Below are positions 7,351 to 13,472 of a stretch of DNA of 15,776 nucleotides, piece by piece. A model generated the notes under the pieces. The model saw only the letters and a list, made by a program, of their open reading frames with translations, was not told the DNA's origin and searched no databases. The first letter of the stretch is position 1. Each line of letters opens with the position of its first letter. A program made the translations under genes and the position numbers. Source of the DNA: an uncultured Eubacterium sp. (lineage in GTDB: Bacteria > Bacillota > Clostridia > Lachnospirales > CAG-274); NCBI GenBank assembly GCA_900545305.1, contig UQYD01000041.1, forward strand, positions 1 to 15,776, written 5' to 3'.

Positions 7351-8256
7351 CTATCGTGATACAACTTTTTTTGCTATTTCTGCAAAAGCAGTAACAGCTT
7401 TACTTCTATAAGCATTCTGTCTATATGCTATCACCAAAGTCCAACTAGTTTCAGTATTACCAAAAGTATAATATTTGGGCGGATTTACCATTGAAGAAAA
7501 TCTAACTGAAGATTCTGGGACAAAACTAAATCCCATATTGGCTGCAGATAATCTAATAGCAGTTTCTATACTACTTGTTTGAAGAAGAACTTTCGGCTTC
7601 ATTCCTATACTATCAAATATATTATCTGCAATTTGTCGTAATCTCTGGTCCGAATGAAGAAGGATAAATTGTTCATTTTCTAAATCTTTAATATTAATTT
7701 TCGGAAATGGGCTTGATTTTTCAACATTTTTTGGTGTAAAATCAGGTGGTGCAGCTAAAAAGATATTTTCCGTCATAATAGGCTCATATTCGATGCCTTT
7801 ACTCTTTATTGGTAAATTCATCATACATACATCAACAGCACCTTTGACAAGCAGATTTTCCAACTCTAAAGAAGTTGCTTCCGTTAGTATAAGCTCTATA
7901 TCTGGATAATGCTCTTTAAAAACCGGCAATATTGCTGGCAACGGATTATTTGCTTTTGATGGTGTAAGACCTATGTTTATCCTGCCTTTTTTTAGTTCGG
8001 AAATATCATCAAAGCTTTTCTGCATTCCATTAAAAATTTCTACAATATTTTGCATTGCTTCAATATATAGTTCGCCTTCATATGTTAGAGTAAGAGGTAT
8101 GGTATTTCTATCAAACAAAGTTACACCAAGTTGATTTTCTAGTCGATTAATATATTGGCTTAATGATGGTTGTGATATGAAAAGTCGTTTTGCAGCTTTT
8201 GAAAAACTTTTATCTTCATTAATTGCAAGAACGTATTCAAATTCTTTTAAATCCAT
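7351..8256 (-). CDS. LysR-family transcriptional regulator
   Basis: This 301-residue protein has the canonical LysR organisation. An N-terminal winged helix-turn-helix (residues 2-60, with SFSKAAKRLFISQPSLSQYINRL at 17-39 shown here by its ends SFSKAAKRLF and SLSQYINRL) is followed by a linker helix. A periplasmic-binding-protein-like effector domain starts at GRINIGLTP (91-99) and runs to the C terminus. The ATG is preceded by AGGAGGT (8261-8267). The gene is divergent from the decarboxylase operon, the classical position for a LysR regulator of its neighbour. The 18-bp dyad in the shared spacer lies at a LysR-type activation position. The inducer is unknown; a carboxylic acid or acyl-CoA-related metabolite of the decarboxylase pathway is a guess. 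Confidence 0.92.
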   Translation of the reverse strand: MDLKEFEYVLAINEDKSFSKAAKRLFISQPSLSQYINRLENQLGVTLFDRNTIPLTLTYEGELYIEAMQNIVEIFNGMQKSFDDISELKKGRINIGLTPSKANNPLPAILPVFKEHYPDIELILTEATSLELENLLVKGAVDVCMMNLPIKSKGIEYEPIMTENIFLAAPPDFTPKNVEKSSPFPKINIKDLENEQFILLHSDQRLRQIADNIFDSIGMKPKVLLQTSSIETAIRLSAANMGFSFVPESSVRFSSMVNPPKYYTFGNTETSWTLVIAYRQNAYRSKAVTAFAEIAKKVVSR

Positions 8257-8270
8257 ATTTACCTCCTAAT

Positions 8271-8288
8271 TATAACTCATGCGTTATA
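8271..8288. promoter_or_regulatory. Candidate LysR operator (18-bp dyad)
   Basis: TATAACTCATGCGTTATA is an 18-base palindrome with one mismatched pair and contains a T-N11-A type core (ATAAC-N6-GTTAT). Its centre is about 65 bases upstream of the start predicted from the TACAAT box at 8333-8338, where LysR regulators usually place their recognition site. It also overlaps the likely start of the lysR gene itself, which fits autorepression. Binding is inferred. Confidence 0.6.
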
Positions 8289-8291
8289 TGA

Positions 8292-8297
8292 ATTATA
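8292..8297 (-). promoter_or_regulatory. Possible minus-10 box of the LysR gene
   Basis: The minus strand reads TATAAT here, which would start transcription near 8285, inside the dyad at 8271-8288, leaving about 29 bases of leader. No good minus-35 box is visible at 16-18 bases. Chance occurrence in AT-rich DNA is possible. Confidence 0.35.
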
Positions 8298-8309
8298 TAT
8301 AAATAAGTA

Positions 8310-8338
8310 TTAGAATATTTTCTATTTTATAGTACAAT
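8310..8338 (+). promoter_or_regulatory. Weak, probably activator-dependent promoter of the decarboxylase operon
   Basis: A good minus-10 TACAAT (8333-8338) has only TTAGAA (8310-8315) at 17-base spacing, matching the consensus at three of six positions. A poor minus-35 downstream of a regulator dyad is typical of LysR-activated promoters. The leader to the ATG at 8416 is about 70 bases and shows no clear structured element. Confidence 0.5.
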
Positions 8339-8415
8339 AAAATATAGAGAATTACAAGGTATTTTACAAATTTTTATGTTTTTTTATCCTGTTGATGTTA
8401 GTGGAGGGAAGTAAA

Positions 8416-9795
8416 ATGAGTAGACTTGGACAAATTAATGATTTAATATCAAAAATGAATGAACAACCAAGTGAAGCACGTTTAAGGTTAGAAAATCTAT
8501 TTGACGAAAATAGTTTTGTTGAAATAGGTTCGTTTAACACTGATGCTGGTGTTGTAACCGGTTATGGTACTATTAACGGTAAAATTGTTTATGCGTTCTG
8601 CCAGAATGGCCCTGTCGGTGTAAAACACGCAAAAAAGATTGGAAATATCTATGATTTAGCGTTGAAAATGGGTAGCCCTGTTATATCTATAATGGATTCA
8701 AAAGGTCTAAAGCTTGAAGAAGGTTTAAATACCCTTGAAGCATATGGAACTATATTTAGAAACCAAACTAACGCTAGTGGTGTTGTTCCACAGATAAGTA
8801 TAATATTAGGTGATTGCCTTGGAATTGCAAGTTTTATGCCTATAGTATCTGATTTTGTTGTGATGTGCAATAAAAATGCAAAAATGTTTATGATGAGTCC
8901 TGCCACAATGCCTGGACTTGATGGTAAATCTACATCTTATGAACAACTTGGTGGGGCAGATACACTTTCTAAAGAAGGTATGATTCACATTTGTTGTGAT
9001 GATGAAAAAGCTTGTTTCACAAAAGTAAGACAATTAATTGATTTCTTACCAGAGAATAATCTTGATTTAGTTAGACCTGAATTAACTAGTGACGATTTAA
9101 ATCGTGTAGATTCAAACTTAGATACTATTGTTCCTGAAGATGATGTTACTCCTATTGATATGAAATATGTTATTACTTCAGTGGCTGACAATAATATTTT
9201 CCTTGAACTTCGTGAAAACTATGCTGAAAATATTATTACCGGTTTTACAAAATTTGATGGAGTTACTACTGGCATCGTTGCAAATAATGGACTATTAAAT
9301 GTTGAAGCTGCTAAAAAAGCGAGTGAATTCATAAACACATGTGATGCATTTAATATTCCAATTTTAACTTTTACAGATATTGTTGGTTACGAAAAAGAAC
9401 TCAAAGAAGAACAGATGGGCATTATAAAATATAGCAGTATTCTTATGTCAAGTTTTGCCAATGCTACTGTTCCTAAAATAAATATTATTTTAAGAAATGG
9501 TATAGGTAATGCTTATTTCTTGATGAATTCTAAGCATATCGGTGCTGATATTGTTTATGCTTGGCCAACAGCTACAATAGCTTTAATGGATAAAACAAGT
9601 TCAATAAATATTTTACAAATTGATTCTAGCAAATTTGATGACATTTCAAATCCATATGCCGTAGCAGGAAACGGATTTGTAGATACTGTTATACTTCCAT
9701 CAAATACTAGAAAACGTATTATTTCAGCTATCGAAATGTTATTAACTAAGAGAGTAGTAAAACCTGCTAAAAAACATTCAAGCAATGATTATTAA
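8416..9795 (+). CDS. mmdA: 12S/MmdA-like acyl-CoA carboxyltransferase subunit
   Basis: I chose ATG 8416 because GGAGGGAAGT (8403-8412) lies just ahead; the frame stays open to an upstream TTG/ATG at 8392/8395, which lacks a ribosome site. The product (459 residues) is a two-crotonase-fold carboxyltransferase. The N half includes GPVGVKHAKKIGNIYDLALK (65-84), DSKGLKLEEG (94-103) and LGDCLGIASFMPI (131-143). The C half includes AYFLMNSKHIGADIVYAWPT (366-385). It transfers carboxyl between a CoA ester and biotin in the MmdA/PccB/12S family. It is about 50 residues shorter than typical MmdA (about 510). Both N-terminal oxyanion-hole loops differ from the usual DSGGAR and CAGGA types, so methylmalonyl-CoA as substrate is not certain. 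It is the first gene of five in the operon. Confidence 0.82.
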   Translation: MSRLGQINDLISKMNEQPSEARLRLENLFDENSFVEIGSFNTDAGVVTGYGTINGKIVYAFCQNGPVGVKHAKKIGNIYDLALKMGSPVISIMDSKGLKLEEGLNTLEAYGTIFRNQTNASGVVPQISIILGDCLGIASFMPIVSDFVVMCNKNAKMFMMSPATMPGLDGKSTSYEQLGGADTLSKEGMIHICCDDEKACFTKVRQLIDFLPENNLDLVRPELTSDDLNRVDSNLDTIVPEDDVTPIDMKYVITSVADNNIFLELRENYAENIITGFTKFDGVTTGIVANNGLLNVEAAKKASEFINTCDAFNIPILTFTDIVGYEKELKEEQMGIIKYSSILMSSFANATVPKINIILRNGIGNAYFLMNSKHIGADIVYAWPTATIALMDKTSSINILQIDSSKFDDISNPYAVAGNGFVDTVILPSNTRKRIISAIEMLLTKRVVKPAKKHSSNDY

Positions 9796-9808
9796 GAGGT
9801 GACTATAA

Positions 9809-10174
9809 ATGGATATTTTTTTACAAGGTGTAGAAGTTACTGTAATGGGTTTTATAATAGTCATTGCAGTCTTAGCCTTTATATGTTTCGTTCTTATGAT
9901 TTTTAACGTTGTTGCAAATTTAGAAAACAAAAAAATCAAAGCCCAAAATGAAACGGTTGAACAAGCAACTAATAATAAAACAGTTAAAGAAGTTTCTGAA
10001 CCAGTTGTTCAAGAACAGCCATTACAAGATGATTTAGAACTTATCGCTGTGATTACTGCTGCTATTGCAGCACAAGCCAAAGTTGGCCCAGATAAGTTAG
10101 TTGTAAGAAGTATAAGACGAGTTTCAAGTTGGAATAAAGAAGCTGTAACTGAACAGCAAAATAATATTTTTTAG
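9809..10174 (+). CDS. oadG: OadG/MmdD-type small membrane subunit
   Basis: This 121-residue protein has one N-terminal membrane helix (about 9-34, VTVMGFIIVIAVLAFICFVL), a polar Glu/Gln-rich linker (about 40-75) and a conserved C-terminal block. That block reads DDLELIAVITAAIAA (75-89), then VVRSIRRVSSWNKEA (98-112), the signature of the OadG/MmdD gamma/delta family. The family anchors the carboxyltransferase to the Na+ pump and stabilises the complex. No C-terminal His/Pro-rich Zn-binding tail of the Klebsiella OadG kind is visible. It starts 13 bases after the preceding stop with an AGAGGTGA site. Its own TAG stop is embedded in the next gene's ribosome site. Confidence 0.88.
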   Translation: MDIFLQGVEVTVMGFIIVIAVLAFICFVLMIFNVVANLENKKIKAQNETVEQATNNKTVKEVSEPVVQEQPLQDDLELIAVITAAIAAQAKVGPDKLVVRSIRRVSSWNKEAVTEQQNNIF

Positions 10175-10187
10175 GAGGACAATAATA

Positions 10188-10580
10188 ATGAAAAATTATA
10201 GAATTACGGTAAATGGTAACACTTATGATGTTCAAGTTGAAGAATTAAATGGAGCAGTTGCTACAAAAGCTCCTACTGTTACTCAAGCAACTCCAGTAGC
10301 TGCACCAACACCAGCTGCTGCTCCTGCAGCTACACCAGCTCCTGCTCCTACAGGTTCTGAAGGCAGTGCAAAAGTAACAAGCCCAATGCCTGGTAATATA
10401 CTTGATATTAAAGTAAATGTGGGCGATAAAGTAGAGGCAAATCAGTGCGTTGTTGTACTTGAAGCTATGAAAATGGAAAATGAAATTGTTACTCCAAGTG
10501 CTGGTACTGTTGCATCAGTAAATGTAACAAAGGGTCAAACAGTTGCTTCTGGAGATGTCCTCATTACTGTTGCCGAATAA
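10188..10580 (+). CDS. mmdC: Biotin carboxyl carrier protein of the decarboxylase
   Basis: This 130-residue protein has a short N-terminal beta segment (1-20), a mobile Ala/Pro/Thr-rich linker (about 25-58) and a biotinyl domain (about 62-130). The biotinyl domain contains SPMPGNI and EAMKMEN, with Lys95 as the biotinylation site. This is the MmdC/GcdC/1.3S layout. The single carrier would shuttle carboxybiotin between the carboxyltransferase(s) and the membrane pump. Biotinylation needs a BirA ligase encoded elsewhere. The SD (AGGAGG, 10173-10178) overlaps the oadG stop, implying translational coupling and matched subunit amounts. The Ala/Pro linker is compositionally distinct from its neighbours but normal for the family. 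Confidence 0.93.
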   Translation: MKNYRITVNGNTYDVQVEELNGAVATKAPTVTQATPVAAPTPAAAPAATPAPAPTGSEGSAKVTSPMPGNILDIKVNVGDKVEANQCVVVLEAMKMENEIVTPSAGTVASVNVTKGQTVASGDVLITVAE

Positions 10581-10600
10581 TTTTAGGAGGCGTAAAAAAT

Positions 10601-11755
10601 ATGGAACAATTATTTGAAGCATTAAAGGACTTCCTTCTTAACACAGGATTTGCCCAGTTTGCTCAAGGAGATAACTATAAATATTTAATAATGATTGTTA
10701 TAGCTTGTTTCCTTCTCTATTTAGCTATCGTAAAAAAATATGAACCGTTGTTGCTTTTACCTATTGCCTTTGGTATGCTTTTAGCTAATTTGCCTGGTGC
10801 AGGAATAATGAATGAACCAACAGATACTTCAAACGGTGGTTTACTCTGGTATATTTTCCAAGGTGACGAATTAGGTATATTCCCTCCACTTATTTTTATG
10901 GGTGTTGGTGTATTGACAGACTTTGGTCCTTTAATAGCAAATCCTAAAAGTCTATTATTAGGTGCAGCTGCCCAGTTCGGTATATTTGCAGCCTTTTTAG
11001 GAGCATTATGTCTTGGTTTTAATTTCCAAGAAGCAGCTTCTATAGGTATTATTGGTGGTGCTGATGGTCCAACGGCTATTTTTACTACAACACAGCTTGC
11101 TCCTCATCTTTTATCAAGAGTAACTGTTGCTGCGTATTCTTATATGGCTTTAATTCCAATTATTCAGCCACCTATTATGAAGTTACTTACTACAAAGAAA
11201 GAAAGAGCTATAAAAATGGAACAACTTAGAGTTGTTTCAAAAAAGGAAAGAATTCTTTTTCCTATTATAACAGCTATTCTAGTAATTTTAATCGTTCCTG
11301 ATACAGCATCATTAATTGGTATGCTTATGTTAGGTAACTTATTCAAAGAAAGTGGTGTTACAGAAAAACTTGCTCATCACGCATCAGAGGCTCTTATGTA
11401 CATCGTAAGTATATTCATCGGTGTATCAGTTGGTGCTACAACAAGAGCTGACCAATTTTTACAGGCTCAAACATTATTTATACTTCTTTTAGGCTTAATT
11501 GCTTTCTGTATTTCAACTGCTTCAGGCGTTATTGGTGGTAAAATAATGTGTAAACTTTCAGGTGGTAAAGTTAATCCACTTATTGGTGCAGCTGGTGTTT
11601 CAGCCGTTCCTATGGCTGCAAGAGTAGCCCAAAACGTTGGTCAAAAAGAGAACCCTAACAACTATTTACTTATGCATGCTATGGGTCCAAATGTAGCTGG
11701 TGTAATAGGTTCTGCTATTGCATCTGGTATATTCTTACAGTTATATAGAGGATAG
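10601..11755 (+). CDS. oadB: Na+-translocating decarboxylase beta subunit
   Basis: This 384-residue polytopic membrane protein decarboxylates carboxybiotin and exports Na+. The first membrane helix is about 28-44. GGADGPTAIF (152-161) carries the essential Asp155, equivalent to Asp203 of Klebsiella OadB. The second Na+-site segment NPLIGAAGVSAVPMAAR (325-341) has Asn325, Gly329, Ser334 and Arg341 at exactly the spacing of Klebsiella Asn373, Gly377, Ser382 and Arg389. All functional residues I can check are present, so the pump should be active. Family length is 370-430. AGGAGG lies at about 10585-10590, 10 bases before the start. The gene lies between the carrier and the 5S-like subunit, and its TAG stop is part of the next SD. 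Confidence 0.95.
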   Translation: MEQLFEALKDFLLNTGFAQFAQGDNYKYLIMIVIACFLLYLAIVKKYEPLLLLPIAFGMLLANLPGAGIMNEPTDTSNGGLLWYIFQGDELGIFPPLIFMGVGVLTDFGPLIANPKSLLLGAAAQFGIFAAFLGALCLGFNFQEAASIGIIGGADGPTAIFTTTQLAPHLLSRVTVAAYSYMALIPIIQPPIMKLLTTKKERAIKMEQLRVVSKKERILFPIITAILVILIVPDTASLIGMLMLGNLFKESGVTEKLAHHASEALMYIVSIFIGVSVGATTRADQFLQAQTLFILLLGLIAFCISTASGVIGGKIMCKLSGGKVNPLIGAAGVSAVPMAARVAQNVGQKENPNNYLLMHAMGPNVAGVIGSAIASGIFLQLYRG

Positions 11756-11766
11756 GAGGTAATATA

Positions 11767-13167
11767 ATGTCTAAAACTATTAAAATTTGTGATTGTACAT
11801 TAAGAGATGGTCAGCAATCTTTAATTGCTACTAGAATGAGAATAGAAGATATGCTTCCTATTCTTAGTAAAATGGATGAAATCGGTTTTGGTGCCATGGA
11901 AGTATGGGGTGGTGCTACATTTGATTCATGTCTAAGGTTTTTAAAGGAAGACCCATGGGAAAGACTCAGAAAATTCCGTTCTGTATTAAAGAATACAAAA
12001 CTTCAGATGCTTTTGAGAGGTCAAAATATCCTTGGTTATAAGCATTATGCTGATGATGTAGTTGAATCTTTCGTTCGAAAGAGTATTGAAAATGGTATTG
12101 ATATTATAAGAATTTTTGATGCATTGAATGATGCCAGAAATCTTGAAACAGCAGTCAAAGCTACAAAGGCTGAAAATGCACATGCTCAGCTTGCTATTAG
12201 CTATACACTAAGTGATGTTCATACTCTTGAATATTATGTAGATTTAGCTAAAAGATATGAAAGTCTTGGTGCTGATTCTATTTGTATAAAAGATATGGCA
12301 GGACTTCTCCTTCCAAAGCCAGCATATGATTTAGTTAAGGCAATTAAAGAAGAAGTTAATGTACCTATTGAAGTTCATAGTCACTACACAAGTGGTGTAG
12401 CATCTATGACTTATTTAAAAGCTATTGAAGCAGGTGCTGATATTATTGATACTGATATGTCTCCATTAAGTATGGGTACAGCACAGCCAGCAACAGAAGT
12501 TATGGTTGCAGCATTACAAGGAACAGATTATGATACAAATCTTAACCTTTCAGCCTTAAAAGAAATTACAGATTACTTCAAACCTATAAGAGAAGATGAT
12601 ATAAAATCTGGTCTTTTGAATACTAAAATGCTTGGTGTAGATATATCTACTTTAATTTATCAAGTTCCTGGTGGTATGTTATCTAACCTTGTTAGTCAGC
12701 TCAAAAATGCCAATGCTGAGGATAAATATGATGCCGTTTTAGCTGAAATCCCAAAGGTAAGAGCAGATTTAGGCTATCCTCCACTTGTTACACCATCTAG
12801 CCAGATTGTTGGTACTCAAGCTGTTTTAAATGTGCTAATGGGTGAAAGATATAAAATGGTTCCAAAGGAAACAAAAGATATTGTAAGAGGTATGTACGGT
12901 CAGACTCCTGTACCTATTTCAGAAGAAATTCGCAAGAAGATAATAGGTGATGAAGAACCTATTACTTGTAGACCAGCTGATTTAATTGAACCAGAAATGG
13001 CAAAATTTGAAGCAGAAATGAAAGACTATAAGCAGCAAGAAGAAGATGTTCTTAGTTATGCTTTATTCCCTCAACAGGCTATGGACTACTTCAAGTTTAG
13101 ACAGGCTCAGAAATTTGGCGTAGACCCTAACTTAGCAGATGTAAATTCTAAAATTTATCCAATTTAA
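11767..13167 (+). CDS. oadA: 5S/OadA-like carboxyltransferase subunit without a biotin domain
   Basis: This 466-residue TIM-barrel carboxyltransferase belongs to the oxaloacetate decarboxylase alpha / transcarboxylase 5S / pyruvate carboxylase CT family. Metal ligands are visible: Asp9 (CDCTLRDGQQS, 8-18), carboxylysine Lys175 in CIKDMAGL (173-180), and His204/His206 in VHSHYTSG (203-210). GFGAMEVWGGATFD (40-53) and LLRGQNILGY (82-91) are also family motifs. A C-terminal conserved domain ends near 450, where classical OadA (about 590) continues into a biotin domain. That domain is missing here, so the protein must use the separate carrier at 10188. The likely reaction is oxaloacetate + biotin to pyruvate + carboxybiotin, or the reverse; substrate is inferred. 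The SD (AGGAGGT) overlaps the oadB stop. A terminator follows. Confidence 0.92.
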   Translation: MSKTIKICDCTLRDGQQSLIATRMRIEDMLPILSKMDEIGFGAMEVWGGATFDSCLRFLKEDPWERLRKFRSVLKNTKLQMLLRGQNILGYKHYADDVVESFVRKSIENGIDIIRIFDALNDARNLETAVKATKAENAHAQLAISYTLSDVHTLEYYVDLAKRYESLGADSICIKDMAGLLLPKPAYDLVKAIKEEVNVPIEVHSHYTSGVASMTYLKAIEAGADIIDTDMSPLSMGTAQPATEVMVAALQGTDYDTNLNLSALKEITDYFKPIREDDIKSGLLNTKMLGVDISTLIYQVPGGMLSNLVSQLKNANAEDKYDAVLAEIPKVRADLGYPPLVTPSSQIVGTQAVLNVLMGERYKMVPKETKDIVRGMYGQTPVPISEEIRKKIIGDEEPITCRPADLIEPEMAKFEAEMKDYKQQEEDVLSYALFPQQAMDYFKFRQAQKFGVDPNLADVNSKIYPI

Positions 13168-13181
13168 ATAAATTTAAACTT

Positions 13182-13230
13182 AGACCTTCAAACATTTTTT
13201 TATAAATTAATTGTTTGAAGGTCTTTTTCT
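13182..13230 (+). terminator. Intrinsic terminator of the decarboxylase operon
   Basis: A perfect 13-bp stem pairs AGACCTTCAAACA (13182-13194) with TGTTTGAAGGTCT (13212-13224) around an AT-rich 17-base loop. It is followed directly by TTTTTCT. It begins 15 bases after the stop of the 5S-like gene. Confidence 0.9.
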
Positions 13231-13412
13231 GTAAAAATTTCATTCTATATATTATTTATATTTAATATTATTATAGATATATTTATTAAGAAAAAACCTT
13301 TATCAAGACTCTTTTTATTATGTTTTTATTACATTTGAATTAAGAAAGCATTAAAAAATTGGCAAAGCGTTTTTGTTTACAATTTATTCACACTTTTTTA
13401 TTTTTAATGTGC
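13231..13412. other. AT-rich spacer, no gene seen
   Basis: Between the terminator and the htrA promoter lies very AT-rich DNA with no convincing coding frame, RNA gene or long inverted repeat. An open frame from a TTG at 13359 runs in phase into htrA, but it lacks a ribosome site and covers the likely promoter, so it is not part of the gene. Confidence 0.6.
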
Positions 13413-13418
13413 TACAAT
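13410..13418 (+). promoter_or_regulatory. Extended minus-10 promoter of the htrA pair
   Basis: TGCTACAAT (13410-13418) is an extended minus-10 box (TGn plus TACAAT). No good minus-35 is present at normal spacing; TTCACA at 13387-13392 is 20 bases away. The start would be near 13425, giving a leader of about 48 bases before the ATG at 13473. Confidence 0.5.
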
Positions 13419-13439
13419 TCACTTAAATTAAATCTAAAG

Positions 13440-13454
13440 AATGACATAGTCATT
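13440..13454. repeat. 15-bp palindrome in the htrA leader
   Basis: AATGACATAGTCATT has perfect six-base arms around ATA. It lies roughly +16 to +30 from the predicted start and ends three bases before the ribosome site GAGGAGGG (13457-13464). It may be a repressor operator, or a weak hairpin influencing ribosome access. No known regulator is assigned. Confidence 0.45.
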
Positions 13455-13472
13455 GTGAGGAGGGCTATAATT

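Noticed and set aside
8392..8415. Upstream TTG/ATG start for the 12S-like gene
   Set aside because: The extra eight residues have no ribosome site and span the strong GGAGGGAAGT site that serves ATG 8416.
10261..10360. Repetitive Ala/Pro codon tract as a DNA repeat or recombination site
   Set aside because: It is the normal flexible linker of a biotin carrier protein; the DNA repetition follows from Ala/Pro coding.
13360..13381. TTGGCA with TTTACAAT as the htrA promoter
   Set aside because: The spacing between the candidate boxes is about 13 bases, too short for a vegetative promoter; the extended minus-10 at 13410 is better.
13359..13472. N-terminal extension of htrA from a TTG codon
   Set aside because: There is no ribosome site at the TTG, the extension covers the extended minus-10 promoter, and ATG 13473 has a strong SD.
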